Of a stretch of 64,000 nucleotides of DNA, positions 23,614-34,951 are shown one piece after another. The position numbers were made by a program, and so were the translations under genes. Position 1 is the stretch's first letter; each line of letters begins with the position of its first letter. Source of the DNA: Maricaulis sp036231565 (GTDB lineage: Bacteria; Pseudomonadota; Alphaproteobacteria; Caulobacterales; Maricaulaceae); assembly GCA_036231565.1 (NCBI GenBank), contig JAZAHA010000018.1, forward strand, positions 1-64,000, written 5' to 3'. The notes beneath the pieces are model-generated. The model searched no databases. It was not told the origin of the DNA and saw only the letters and a list, made by a program, of their open reading frames with translations.

Positions 23614-24537
23614 CTACTCGTAGGCAAAATCATTGCCCACGGCATCATTGTAGAGCGTTTGCACCATGCGGTCGGTGGTGATGAAACGCCAGTTCCAGTC
23701 ATCATGCAGGTCCGCCAGCGGCTCGGCCGCTCTTACGGCTTCCAGATCGGCACCGCCCTCGACAAGGGTGCGCACCCTGAACGCCGCTTCGCGCAGCATG
23801 TCGATCGAGGCCTGCAGGTCGGCGCGGGTCGAGAGCGGCCCATGGCCCGGAATGATGCGGGTGTTTTCGCCGGCGATCTCCATCCCGCGCTCCATGGCCG
23901 CGATATAGCCGTCGACCGTGCCGCCCGCCGACAGGTCGATGAAGGGGAAGAGGCCGGAGAACATCACATCACCCATGTGCAGCACGTCCGCCTCGCGGAA
24001 ATAGACCAGCGCATCGCCATCGGTGTGGGCGCTGGGCACGTGCGTGACTTCGACCGTCTGCCCGTTCATGTGGAAGGTCAGGTCCTCGCCGAAGGTGATG
24101 ATCGGCAAGGTGGCCGGGCTCTGCGCCCATTCATCGTCGGCATCGGCCAGGCGGCGGCGGATATTGTGGTGCGCCGCAATGGTCGAGCCCAGCTCGGCAA
24201 AATGCGCGTTGCCGCCAGTATGATCGCCATGCCAGTGCGTGTTGACGATAAAGCGCGGTGCATTCGTGCCGGTGACCGCCACAACAGCGCCCTCGATCAC
24301 GGACGTTGTGTTCGGCAGCTGGTCGTCGACCATCACCACGCCGTCATCGCCCGCGAGCACGGCGAGATTGCCGGCGATCCCCGTCGACATCATGAAAATA
24401 CCGTCGCCCATATCGGTCGTTTCGACCTGGACATCCTCGCTCTGGCGCATCCGCACGCTGGCCTCGGCCGCACGCGGCACGACGCTTCCTGCCGCCAGAA
24501 GCGCGGCAACACTTGTTATCGCAAGACGAAAGCTCAT
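23614..24537 (-). CDS. Secreted metallo-beta-lactamase-fold hydrolase
   Basis: A 307-aa protein with an N-terminal signal peptide (MSFRLAITSVAALLAAGS, cleavage near AEA). The dinuclear zinc motif is NTHWHGDHTGGN, with further ligands in SAHTDGD, MGDVMFSG and IPGHG. The overall pattern resembles periplasmic SoxH/quinoprotein-relay type MBL proteins more than true class B beta-lactamases. The substrate is unknown; antibiotic hydrolysis should not be assumed. It is divergent from the SH3 gene. An ATG 75 nt upstream would add a stretch before the signal peptide and is rejected. Confidence 0.85.
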   Translation of the reverse strand: MSFRLAITSVAALLAAGSVVPRAAEASVRMRQSEDVQVETTDMGDGIFMMSTGIAGNLAVLAGDDGVVMVDDQLPNTTSVIEGAVVAVTGTNAPRFIVNTHWHGDHTGGNAHFAELGSTIAAHHNIRRRLADADDEWAQSPATLPIITFGEDLTFHMNGQTVEVTHVPSAHTDGDALVYFREADVLHMGDVMFSGLFPFIDLSAGGTVDGYIAAMERGMEIAGENTRIIPGHGPLSTRADLQASIDMLREAAFRVRTLVEGGADLEAVRAAEPLADLHDDWNWRFITTDRMVQTLYNDAVGNDFAYE

Positions 24538-24721
24538 CCTGTCCCTCCCTGGATCGGTGCGGCCGGTCCGGCCACCTGCCTGAAGATATAGGAAGACGCG
24601 CTGCGATTTCACCTTTGCCGGTTTTGCACAGCAGGTTCATGCTGGATACGCGTTGGGACGCACCGCTTTTACGGCCTGTTCACCGAAGCCGGGCACAGGC
24701 TTGGTGGAAGGAGTCCGTTTC

Positions 24722-25300
24722 ATGCGCCGCTCGATCATGCTTGCCCTCGCCCTCTCGGCCGCCGCCTCGGCATCCGCTCCCGCGCTTGCCCAGGACGACA
24801 GCGATCGTGCCGACACCCCTTCGGGCCAGCAGGTACCGCGCTTTGTCAGCCTGAAAGTGGATGTGGCCAACGGCCGCTCCGGACCGTCCCGCTCCCACCC
24901 CATCGCCTGGCGCTATGTCCGGGCAGGCCTGCCAATGGAAGTGATCGCCGAAACCCCGGACTGGCGCCGTGTCCGCGACCCCGATGGCGAGGTCACCTGG
25001 ATGCACCGGTCGATCCTGTCCGGCCGCCGCTCGGTCTGGACGCTTGACGAAACACCTTTGCACGCACGCGACAATGCAGACTCCCCGGTCGAGGCGATTG
25101 CCGAGCCGGGCGTCGTTTTGTCGCTCGAACGCTGCCGCACCGGCTGGTGCCGTGTCGAGGCACAGGGTTATCGAGGCTGGGCAAGGACGGACACGCTGTG
25201 GGGCGTGTATCCGGAGGAAAGAACGGACGCCGAGACGCAGACGGGCGACGGCAGCGCCGTCTTGAGCACCACCCGCCCGCGTGATACCGCTCTGCCCTGA
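24722..25300 (+). CDS. Secreted SH3-domain protein
   Basis: A 192-aa protein with a signal peptide (MRRSIMLALALSAAASASA, cleavage near ALA-QD). One or two bacterial SH3-like modules follow, with the recurring N-x-R-S-G-P-S / W-R-x-V-R-D-x-D-G-x-x-x-W-M-H pattern (about 55-105) and a second S-L-E-R-C-x-x-G-W-C-R-V segment (about 140-165). It matches the DUF1058 type, common in alphaproteobacteria, and probably binds peptidoglycan or cell-wall partners. It lies 88 nt before fabA; the two may be unrelated. Confidence 0.82.
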   Translation: MRRSIMLALALSAAASASAPALAQDDSDRADTPSGQQVPRFVSLKVDVANGRSGPSRSHPIAWRYVRAGLPMEVIAETPDWRRVRDPDGEVTWMHRSILSGRRSVWTLDETPLHARDNADSPVEAIAEPGVVLSLERCRTGWCRVEAQGYRGWARTDTLWGVYPEERTDAETQTGDGSAVLSTTRPRDTALP

Positions 25301-25388
25301 TCCACCCGGCCGGCCTTCGGACCGGGTCCCAGTGACCAGCCCGGCGGCCACCTTCTTCCGGTCGTTCGCGGCGCAACCGATCGGCTAC

Positions 25389-25922
25389 ATGACTGAACGC
25401 CAAAGCTCTTTCAGCTACGAAGACCTGATTGATTCCAGCGAAGGCCGGATGTGGGGTCCCGAGAACGCCCAGCTCCCCGCACCGCCCATGCTGATGATGG
25501 ACCGCATCGTCCATATCGACGAAGACGGCGGTGAATACGGCAAGGGGCATATCGTCGCGGAACTGGATATCAATCCCGATCTCTGGTTCTTCGATTGCCA
25601 CTTCAAGGGCGACCCCGTCATGCCAGGCTGCCTGGGCCTCGACGCCATGTGGCAACTGGTCGGCTTCTTCCTGTGCTGGAAGGGCAATCCGGGCAAGGGC
25701 CGGGCGCTCGGCGTCGGCGAAGTGAAGTTCAAGGGCGAGATCAAGCCGGAGACCAAGCAGGTCCGCTACATCATCGACCTGAAGCGCGTCATCCAGCGCC
25801 GCCTGATCATGGCCATCGGCGACGGACGTGTCGAAGCCGACGGCAAGACCATATATACAGCGAAAGATCTGCGCGTGGGCCTGTTCAAGCCCGGCGAAAT
25901 GGCCTCACCCCAGGAGACCTGA
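25389..25922 (+). CDS. fabA: 3-hydroxydecanoyl-ACP dehydratase/isomerase
   Basis: FabA dehydrates 3-hydroxydecanoyl-ACP and isomerises trans-2 to cis-3-decenoyl-ACP, the branch point to unsaturated fatty acids. The 177-aa hot-dog protein has the catalytic His in CHFKGDPVMPGCLGLD (about 75-90) and the Asp in the same block, with MWQLVGFFL after it. The start at MTERQSS fits the family. fabB begins 1 nt after its stop and fabI follows, so the three make one operon closed by the 28-kb terminator. Confidence 0.98.
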   Translation: MTERQSSFSYEDLIDSSEGRMWGPENAQLPAPPMLMMDRIVHIDEDGGEYGKGHIVAELDINPDLWFFDCHFKGDPVMPGCLGLDAMWQLVGFFLCWKGNPGKGRALGVGEVKFKGEIKPETKQVRYIIDLKRVIQRRLIMAIGDGRVEADGKTIYTAKDLRVGLFKPGEMASPQET

Positions 25923-25923
25923 C

Positions 25924-27138
25924 ATGCGTCGCGTCGTTATCACCGGACTCGGTGTGATTTCTCCCATCGGCAATAATGCTGCGGAAGTCACGCAATCCCT
26001 CAGGGATGGCAAGAGCGGCATCGGCCGCATGGACGACTTCGTCAAATACAATTTCAAATGCCATGTCGGCGGCAAGCCGTCGGTCGATCCGGCCGAACAT
26101 GTCGACAAGCGCGTCTACCGCTTCATGTCGGAAGGCGCGGGCTGGAACTATATGGCGATGGAACAGGCCATCGCCGAAGCCGGCCTGGAAGAGAGCGACA
26201 TCTCCAATCCGCGCACGGGCATCATCATGGGGTCGGGCGGTCCGTCTGCCGGCACCATCGTCAATGCGGCCGACATCACCCGCGACAAGGGCCCGCGCCG
26301 CGTCGGCCCGTTTGCCGTCCCCAAGGCGATGAGCTCGACGGCTTCGGCCACGCTGGCCACGCCGTTCAAGATCCTCGGCGTGAACTACTCGATCACCTCC
26401 GCCTGCACGACCTCCCTGCACTGCATCGGCGCGGCTGCCGAGCAAATCCAGTGGAACAAGCAGGACGTGATGTTCGCCGGTGGCTGCGAGGAAATCCACT
26501 GGGCCCTGTCGAACCTGTTCGACGCCATGGGTGCCCTGTCGACCAAATATAACGAGACCCCGGAACTCGCCTCGCGCGCCTTCGACAAGGACCGCGACGG
26601 TTTCGTCGGCGGTGCCGGCGCCGGTGTCGTCGTGCTGGAAGAGTATGAGCGTGCCAAGAAGCGCGGTGCGCCGATCCTGGCGGAAATTACCGGCTATGGC
26701 GCCACGTCCGACGGTTACGACATGGTCGCGCCGTCCGGCGAAGGCGCTGTGCGCGCCATGAAGCTCGCGATGGAGACGGCCGGTTCGGATATCGACTATC
26801 TCAACCCGCACGCCACCTCGACCCCGGTCGGCGATATCGCCGAGATGACCGCGGTGAAGGAGACGTTCGGCGACAGCGCGCCGATGATCTCGGCCACCAA
26901 GTCGATGACCGGCCACTCGCTGGGCGCCGCCGGCGTGCACGAGCTGGTCTATACCCTGCTGATGATGCGGGGCGGCTTTGTCGCGCCGTCCATCAATGTG
27001 GTCGACATGGACCCGGACATTGCGGCGCTGAACCTGCCGATCGTCACCGAGACCCGGGACGCCGATATCAAGGTCGCCATGTCGAACTCCTTCGGCTTTG
27101 GTGGCACCAACGGCACCGTCGTCGTGGAAAAAATCTGA
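25924..27138 (+). CDS. fabB: 3-oxoacyl-ACP synthase I
   Basis: FabB extends acyl chains by condensation with malonyl-ACP and is needed to elongate the cis-3-decenoyl product of FabA. The 404-aa thiolase-fold enzyme has the nucleophile Cys in SACTTSLHC (about 160), the two His in NPHATSTPVGD and KSMTGHSLGAAG, and the C-terminal FGFGGTNGT. The ATG lies 1 nt after the fabA stop, with CAGGAGA upstream, indicating tight coupling. Confidence 0.98.
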   Translation: MRRVVITGLGVISPIGNNAAEVTQSLRDGKSGIGRMDDFVKYNFKCHVGGKPSVDPAEHVDKRVYRFMSEGAGWNYMAMEQAIAEAGLEESDISNPRTGIIMGSGGPSAGTIVNAADITRDKGPRRVGPFAVPKAMSSTASATLATPFKILGVNYSITSACTTSLHCIGAAAEQIQWNKQDVMFAGGCEEIHWALSNLFDAMGALSTKYNETPELASRAFDKDRDGFVGGAGAGVVVLEEYERAKKRGAPILAEITGYGATSDGYDMVAPSGEGAVRAMKLAMETAGSDIDYLNPHATSTPVGDIAEMTAVKETFGDSAPMISATKSMTGHSLGAAGVHELVYTLLMMRGGFVAPSINVVDMDPDIAALNLPIVTETRDADIKVAMSNSFGFGGTNGTVVVEKI

Positions 27139-27170
27139 TAGTGCATCGGAACTCATAAGGGGATCGAGCG

Positions 27171-27983
27171 ATGAGCGAGACCGTGTTTCCGGCCGGAGAC
27201 CTGATGAAAGGCAAGCGCGGGCTTGTCATGGGCGTGGCCAACAAGAACTCCATCGCCTGGGGCATTGCCCAGCAGCTGGCAGCCCAGGGCGCAGAACTGG
27301 CCTTCTCCTACCAGGATGATGCGCTGGAACGGCGTGTGCGTCCGCTGGTGGAAAGCCTGGGCGAGCCCTTCATGATCAAGGCCGACGTCACCGACGACGC
27401 CTCGATGGATGCCTGCTTCAAGCAGCTGGAAGACAAGTGGGGCACGATCGACTTCCTCGTCCACGCCATTGCCTTTGCCGGCAAGGACGAGCTGGTCGGT
27501 TCCTTCACCGAGAACACCACGCGTGAAGGCTGGCGCCGGGCCATGGAAATCTCGGCCTTCTCCTTCGTCGATGCCGGCAAGCGCGCCAGCCATCTGATGC
27601 CGAATGGCGGATCGATGGTGACGCTGACCTATCTCGGCTCCGAACGCGTCGTGCCGTCCTACAATGTCATGGGCGTTGCCAAGGCCGCGCTGGAAGCCTC
27701 CACGCGCTACATGGCCCGCGATCTGGGTCCGAGCGGCATCCGCGTCAACGCGCTGTCGGCCGGCCCGATGCGCACCCTGGCCATGGCCGGCATCTCCGGC
27801 GGCAAGGCGCTGATGAAAACCGGCCGGGAATGGTCGATGATGAAGGAAGACACGCGGATGGAAGGCGTCGCCGGTGCCGCGCTCTATCTTCTCTCCGATC
27901 TGGGCCATTCCTGCACAGGCGAAACCCTGCACGTCGACGCCGGCTTCCACGCCGTGGCGGTGCCGGACATCCCGGACGAGTAG
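27171..27983 (+). CDS. fabI: Enoyl-ACP reductase (NADH), FabI type
   Basis: FabI reduces trans-2-enoyl-ACP with NADH in the last step of each elongation cycle. The 270-aa SDR protein has VMGVANKNSIAWGIAQ (the divergent glycine loop of FabI), and the Y-x6-K catalytic pair in TYLGSERVVPSYNVMGVAKAA, with LSAGPMRTLA after it. FabI is the target of triclosan and isoniazid-type inhibitors in other species. It ends the fabA-fabB-fabI operon. A strong terminator follows 24 nt later. Confidence 0.97.
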   Translation: MSETVFPAGDLMKGKRGLVMGVANKNSIAWGIAQQLAAQGAELAFSYQDDALERRVRPLVESLGEPFMIKADVTDDASMDACFKQLEDKWGTIDFLVHAIAFAGKDELVGSFTENTTREGWRRAMEISAFSFVDAGKRASHLMPNGGSMVTLTYLGSERVVPSYNVMGVAKAALEASTRYMARDLGPSGIRVNALSAGPMRTLAMAGISGGKALMKTGREWSMMKEDTRMEGVAGAALYLLSDLGHSCTGETLHVDAGFHAVAVPDIPDE

Positions 27984-28006
27984 TCCGCCTCCGCCAGACT
28001 ATCCGC

Positions 28007-28043
28007 AAAACCCGCGACGCCCGGTGTGTCGCGGGTTTTTCTT
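28007..28043 (+). terminator. Rho-independent terminator of the fabA-fabB-fabI operon
   Basis: A 12-bp stem (28007-28018 with 28028-28039), with AAAA pairing to TTTT at its base and a 9-nt loop, merges into a T-run at 28036-28043 broken by one C. It lies 24 nt after the fabI stop. Confidence 0.9.
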
Positions 28044-28175
28044 TGGCGGGCTTTCCTTCACCCCCTATCTGCGCAAGTCTGAGGACAAGCCACGACGGAG
28101 CGCGTTATCGCCCTGTTTTCCGGCCTGAGCGGCTCGCCCGGTCCGAAATCGGCCTGGAACCGCATTACTGCGCAC

Positions 28176-29686
28176 ATGGAACCGCCCGTCTTTTTCGGCG
28201 CGGCAGGGCTGGTGATCGGCTTTGTGGTCTTTGGCGCCGGCTTCACCGACACAGCCGCGTCGGCCTTCGAGGCCGCACAGGCGTGGACCACACGGACGTT
28301 CGGCTGGTGGTATATGCTGGCCGCCACGGGCCTCTTGGTGTTGAGCATCTTCCTGCTTTTCTCCCCGGCCCGGCATGTACGCCTGGGCGGCAGGGACGCA
28401 ACGCCCGACTTTTCCCGGCTCAGCTGGATGGCGATGCTGTTCGCCGCCGGCATGGGCACGGGTCTTGTCTTCTGGTCCGTCGCCGAGCCGCTGACGCACT
28501 ACATGCAGGCCCGGCCCGGGCTGGAGTCCCGGACCCCGCAGGCCGCGGGCGAAGCGATGCGGCTGACTTTCTTTCACTGGGGGCTGAATGCCTGGGCCAT
28601 CTACATCGTACTGGGGCTGGCGATCGCCCTGCTGCACTTCAATCGCGGCCTGCCGCTCGCCCCGCGGAATATCCTGGAGCCCGTGTTCGGCCGGGCCGTG
28701 ATGAAGGGCTGGGCCGGTCACACCGTGGACATTCTGTGCACCGTCGGCACCCTGCTTGGCGTTTCCACCTCGCTTGGCCTCGGTGCCATGCAGATCAATA
28801 CCGGGCTCGAGCGCTTCCTGGGCTGGCCGGTCTCCCTGACCGTCCAGAGCCTGCTGGTCGGCGTCATCACGCTGCTGGCGACGATCTCGGTGGTCGCGGG
28901 CCTGTCCAGAGGGATCCGGCGGCTGAGCCGCTTGAACATGATCGCTGCGCTCGGTCTCATGGCCTTCGTGTTTGCCGCCGGCCCGACGGGCCGTATCCTG
29001 GAAAGCCTCGTCACGTCGGGCGGCCTCTACATCCAGTCCCTGCCGCGCTCGACGCTTTTTGTCGACTTCGTGCGCGAGAATGACTGGCAGGCGGACTGGA
29101 CGCTGTTCTACTGGGGCTGGTGGATATCCTGGGCGCCCTTCGTCGCCGTCTTCCTGGCGCGAATATCCCGCGGGCGTACGGTAGGCGAATTCATAGTGGG
29201 CGCGCTGATCGTGCCCAGCCTGGCAACCTTCGCCTGGCTGGCCGTTTTCGGCACGAGCGGTCTCGACCTGGCCCTGAGCGGCGATACAGAACTGGCCCGG
29301 CGCATTGTCGAGGAACCGGCCATCGCGCTTCACGCCCTGCTGGAAACCCTGCCGCTCGCCCCCGTCAGCATGGCCCTCGCAACCGGGATCATCCTGATCT
29401 TCTTCGTGACGAGTTCGGACTCGGGCTCCTTCGTGGACGATATGGTCACGTCCGGTGGAGATCCGGACCCGCCGCGGGCCCAGCGTGTCTTCTGGGCTGT
29501 CAGCGAGGGGGCCGTCGCCATCACCCTGCTGCTGGCCGGAGGCCTGTCGGCTATCCGCAACGCATCGATCGCGCTCGGCCTGCCGATGTCCTGCATTCTG
29601 GTTCTGGCCGCGATCGCCCTGGTGCGGGCCCTCGGCCGTCAGGAAGGCGCCCGGCGGCCCCGTGCGGGGCCGCCGGATGCTTCATC

Positions 29687-29690
<4 letters not shown>
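28176..29690 (+). CDS. BCCT-family transporter (betaine/carnitine/choline type)
   Basis: A 504-aa protein with 12 predicted TM helices and the BCCT signatures: GMGTGLVFWSVAEPLTHY (about 90-107) and the tryptophan-rich TLFYWGWWISWAPFVAVFLARISRG split over TM8 (about residue 310). BCCT carriers take up compatible solutes such as glycine betaine using Na+ or H+. The start at ATG 28176 has no good Shine-Dalgarno, and no alternative ATG, GTG or TTG exists between it and the in-frame stop at 28080. The last codons contain an 11-bp hairpin (29651-29676). The stop shares CTAG with the convergent peptidase gene. Confidence 0.9.
29651..29676. terminator. GC-rich hairpin inside the BCCT gene end, possible bidirectional terminator
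   Basis: A perfect 11-bp stem (29651-29661/29666-29676) with a 4-nt loop lies within the final codons of the BCCT gene and 11 nt before the shared CTAG of two convergent genes. No T-run follows on either strand, so intrinsic termination is doubtful, but it is the only strong structure at this convergent junction. Confidence 0.35.
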
Positions 29691-32140
<2,450 letters not shown>

Positions 32141-32226
32141 GACTATCTCCCCGTATCCCGATCGATGAGGGGGAGAATAGGGCGAACAGGCTGTCCGGTC
32201 GCTGAAAATTCCGTAATGTTCGATCT

Positions 32227-33408
32227 TCAGCGCACCCGCCACCTCAGCCCCATGACGGGCCGCAGGGGCAAAATGCGGCGCACGATCTCATAGCCCGCCA
32301 CACAACCTGCCGACGTGGCCCCGGCAAGGATGGCAAACTCGACCCAGACATTCAGACCCATCGGCGCGATCCAGTAGCCGGTGAGCACGGTGATCGTCTG
32401 GTGCAGGATGTAGTAGGGGAAGATCGCGTCGGTGAGATAGCGGCGCACGGGACCGTCGCCATTGAGATAGCGGCGGGCCAGACCGATCAGCGCCAGAATG
32501 GCCAGCCAGGCGTAGAGGATGCGGCCCAGGCGGAAAATCCAGCTCAGCCAGGCCTGTCCCTCCCAGTCGGCCTCCGGACGCCCCAGCCCCCACCAGAGCG
32601 CGGCGGCGTAGAGGGCGCAATAGATCAGGGCCGGAACCAGGATCCGGTCAGCGGCACGCCAGAAAACCTCATTCTTCGCAACGGCGTAGCCGATCAGAAG
32701 GATGGTGAAGCGATGGGCGTGATTGGCCCAGTCCCAATAGAGATTATGGGTGGTGGGGAAATGCGGTTCCAGGAAAATCCGGTAGGCCCAGAAGGGCAGG
32801 ACGGGGATGAGGGCGAGCAGGAGCAAACCCGTCACGGGACGGTTCAATACCTGCAACATACGGGCAACAAAGCCGTCGCACAGGCCCCTCATAAGCGGCA
32901 CAAAGGGTGACAGTATGAGGCAGTAGACGAAGAGGTAGACAACGTACCAGAGATGGTTCCACGTCGGCACTTCTATACCACCGATTTCCCACCCGAGGAT
33001 ATATCGCGGCCAGAAGGCGAGAAGCCCCTCCTCGATCACGCCCGCCTGACGCAGCTGCGCCCAGGTCTGGGGCATGACGATGACGATCATGCCGAACACG
33101 ATCACCGGCAGGAGACGCCCCGTCCGGTCGAGCGCAAACCGGCCGGCGCCGAGCTTGTCGGAGAGGTAGCGGATCGCCACGCCGGAAATGAAGAAGAGCA
33201 GGGCCAGCCGCCAGGGATTGAGCAGCAGCATGGCGTAGACGGGACCGTCATTGGCCTGGGGGCTCTTCACATGCCAGTCCCAGGGCACGAAGAACATGCC
33301 GACATGGTAGAAGATGAGCAGGCCGAAGGCGATGATCCGCAGCCAGTCGAGATCGTGGCGGCGGGTAGAAGCGGTCCGGGATGCGGCAGGATGGGAGAGC
33401 GGGGTCAT
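32227..33408 (-). CDS. Acyltransferase-3 family membrane protein
   Basis: A 393-aa protein with about ten TM helices. It has the acyltransferase-3/OafA-MdoC signatures: D-L-D-W-L-R-I-I-A-F near the N-terminus with a conserved His in IFYHVGMFF, and the RxxR-type stretch GRLLPVIVFG, followed by a large hydrophobic bundle. Such proteins O-acylate surface glycans, LPS or glucans using cytoplasmic acyl donors. It is divergent from the membrane LytTR regulator (173 bp between starts), which may control it. The acceptor is unknown. Confidence 0.85.
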   Translation of the reverse strand: MTPLSHPAASRTASTRRHDLDWLRIIAFGLLIFYHVGMFFVPWDWHVKSPQANDGPVYAMLLLNPWRLALLFFISGVAIRYLSDKLGAGRFALDRTGRLLPVIVFGMIVIVMPQTWAQLRQAGVIEEGLLAFWPRYILGWEIGGIEVPTWNHLWYVVYLFVYCLILSPFVPLMRGLCDGFVARMLQVLNRPVTGLLLLALIPVLPFWAYRIFLEPHFPTTHNLYWDWANHAHRFTILLIGYAVAKNEVFWRAADRILVPALIYCALYAAALWWGLGRPEADWEGQAWLSWIFRLGRILYAWLAILALIGLARRYLNGDGPVRRYLTDAIFPYYILHQTITVLTGYWIAPMGLNVWVEFAILAGATSAGCVAGYEIVRRILPLRPVMGLRWRVR

Positions 33409-33581
33409 GGCGGTATCCTTTCGCCGCCAGACTGCATGGCTCGCGCGATCGCCCCAGCGGTGCGGGACGATATCCGGACCGGCGGGGTGAGCGACTGCAG
33501 CGCGGGGACGGGCGGCGGCGGTCCGGGATGAGCGGCGCGCCTGCCTCTTGCGCCGGGCGCGTACAGGGGCAAGAACACGGC

Positions 33582-34430
33582 ATGACCCGGACCGAACGCC
33601 AGATCGAGGATGGGGCCGACCGGCGCGTTGCGCTGTATGCGGGCCTGTTCACCTATGCCATGACACTGGGCCATCTGGCCGTCAATTCGGCGTCCAAGCT
33701 GACCGATTTCGAACGCGTCGGGCGCGAGCTCGCGCCCGCGTTTTCCTGGTTCATCGAGGCGACCAGCGTCGTCTACATCCTGCTGCTCTTCATCGGCCTG
33801 ATACTGCTGGAGCGGCGCTTCCCGCTGGCCTCGACCCGCTGGACTGTCGCCATCCCCGTCCATATCGCCGGCGTGCTGGGCTATGCGACGATCCACATCT
33901 TCGCGATGGCCTGGACCCGCGAGGCGCTGGCCCCGCTCCTGTTCGGCGTCGACTACCGTTTCTTCGAGGACCCGGTGCGCGAATTCGTCTACGAGCTGCG
34001 CAAGGACGTGCTGACCTATGCCACGCATTTCCTCGTCCTGTCCGGCTTCCGGGCGATCGAGACGCACCGGATGGAGGCGATCGGTGCACGGGCGGAAGCG
34101 CGCCAGACGCACCGGCTGACGCTGAAATGCGGCGGGCGGATCATCCGGCTGGAAGCGGACCGGTTCGACAGTGCCCGGGCGGCCGGAAACTATGTGGAAG
34201 TGCACACACCGGCCGGCGAACATCTGGCGCGGATCACCCTGTCGGAGCTGGAAAAACAGCTGACGGAAGCCGGCATCGACGCGGTGCGCGTACATCGCTC
34301 CTGGCTGGTCAATCGCGCCCGGATCGCCGAGATCGCGCCGACCGGCGAAGGCGATGTCGCCATCACGCTGGAGAGCGGCGCGCGGATCCCCGGCAGCCGC
34401 CGCTATCGCGACAGGCTGGCCGCAGCCTGA
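33582..34430 (+). CDS. Membrane-bound LytTR-family transcription regulator
   Basis: A 282-aa protein with four predicted TM helices (about residues 15-140) and a C-terminal LytTR DNA-binding domain (about 180-282). LytTR motifs are visible: D-S-A-R-A-A-G-N-Y-V-E-V-H, I-T-L-S-E-L-E-K-Q-L, V-R-V-H-R-S-W-L-V-N and I-P-G-S-R-R-Y. There is no receiver domain, so it probably senses through the membrane part rather than by phosphorylation. A GGGGC lies 10 nt before the chosen ATG; another ATG at 33528 would add 18 residues. It is divergent from the acyltransferase and overlaps a convergent 4-TM gene by 28 nt. In other bacteria LytTR proteins of this type often act on neighbours. Confidence 0.85.
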   Translation: MTRTERQIEDGADRRVALYAGLFTYAMTLGHLAVNSASKLTDFERVGRELAPAFSWFIEATSVVYILLLFIGLILLERRFPLASTRWTVAIPVHIAGVLGYATIHIFAMAWTREALAPLLFGVDYRFFEDPVREFVYELRKDVLTYATHFLVLSGFRAIETHRMEAIGARAEARQTHRLTLKCGGRIIRLEADRFDSARAAGNYVEVHTPAGEHLARITLSELEKQLTEAGIDAVRVHRSWLVNRARIAEIAPTGEGDVAITLESGARIPGSRRYRDRLAAA

Positions 34431-34873
34431 GCCCGCGCCGCGGCGCGGAACAGGGCGGCCGCCCCCAGGAAAGCGCCGGCAAAGATCACGGTCACGCCGA
34501 TCAGGCTCTGCGGCCAGGACGGCGAGCCGCTGCCCATCCCGCCCAGCCAGGCGATGAGGCCGATCAGCACCTGCGCCCCCGCCATCAAGGCCAGGGTGAG
34601 CGCCATGCCGGCAGCCCTGAGCCGGGCCATGACAGCCCCGCCGAGGCCAATCGCCAGCACGGCGGCATACATCAGATTGGCCGCATTGCTTTGCGACCCG
34701 ATGATGCCGACAGCGCCATTGATCCAGATCAGCGCCAGAACGGACAGAAGCGCGAGGAAGGCCGCAGCCCGGTAGGCCAGCTGACCGCTGGTCTTCAGCG
34801 CGATGGCCGCGCCGAAGACAAAGCCCGCCAGCAGGGTCGCCGCGGCCGCATAATCCCCGAAACTCCAGTCCAT
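34403..34873 (-). CDS. Small four-helix membrane protein, unknown
   Basis: A 156-aa protein that is almost wholly hydrophobic, with four to five TM segments separated by short Ala/Gly-rich loops, and a C-terminal A-R-A-Q-A tail. No known family is recognised. It runs toward the LytTR gene, and the two coding sequences overlap by 28 nt at their 3' ends, so antisense pairing of the messages is possible. It could be the partner or target of the membrane LytTR regulator; this is an inference from position. Confidence 0.6.
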   Translation of the reverse strand: MDWSFGDYAAAATLLAGFVFGAAIALKTSGQLAYRAAAFLALLSVLALIWINGAVGIIGSQSNAANLMYAAVLAIGLGGAVMARLRAAGMALTLALMAGAQVLIGLIAWLGGMGSGSPSWPQSLIGVTVIFAGAFLGAAALFRAAARAQAAASLSR

Positions 34874-34951
34874 TTTTCAGTCTTTCCCCTCCGGCTGGAC
34901 AGCCACGATAGCAGACCCTGCCGCGGGTCTGTCCAGCCATCGGGTCACAGA

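Noticed and set aside
23614..24537. Metallo-beta-lactamase-fold protein as an antibiotic resistance gene
   Set aside because: The zinc motif is shared by many hydrolases; the sequence context looks like SoxH/quinoprotein-relay type enzymes, and nothing indicates beta-lactam binding.
28007..28175. Upstream extension of the BCCT gene, possibly with a CTG start
   Set aside because: The 31 codons between the in-frame stop at 28080 and the ATG have no ordinary start codon, and the family N-terminus aligns from the ATG at 28176.
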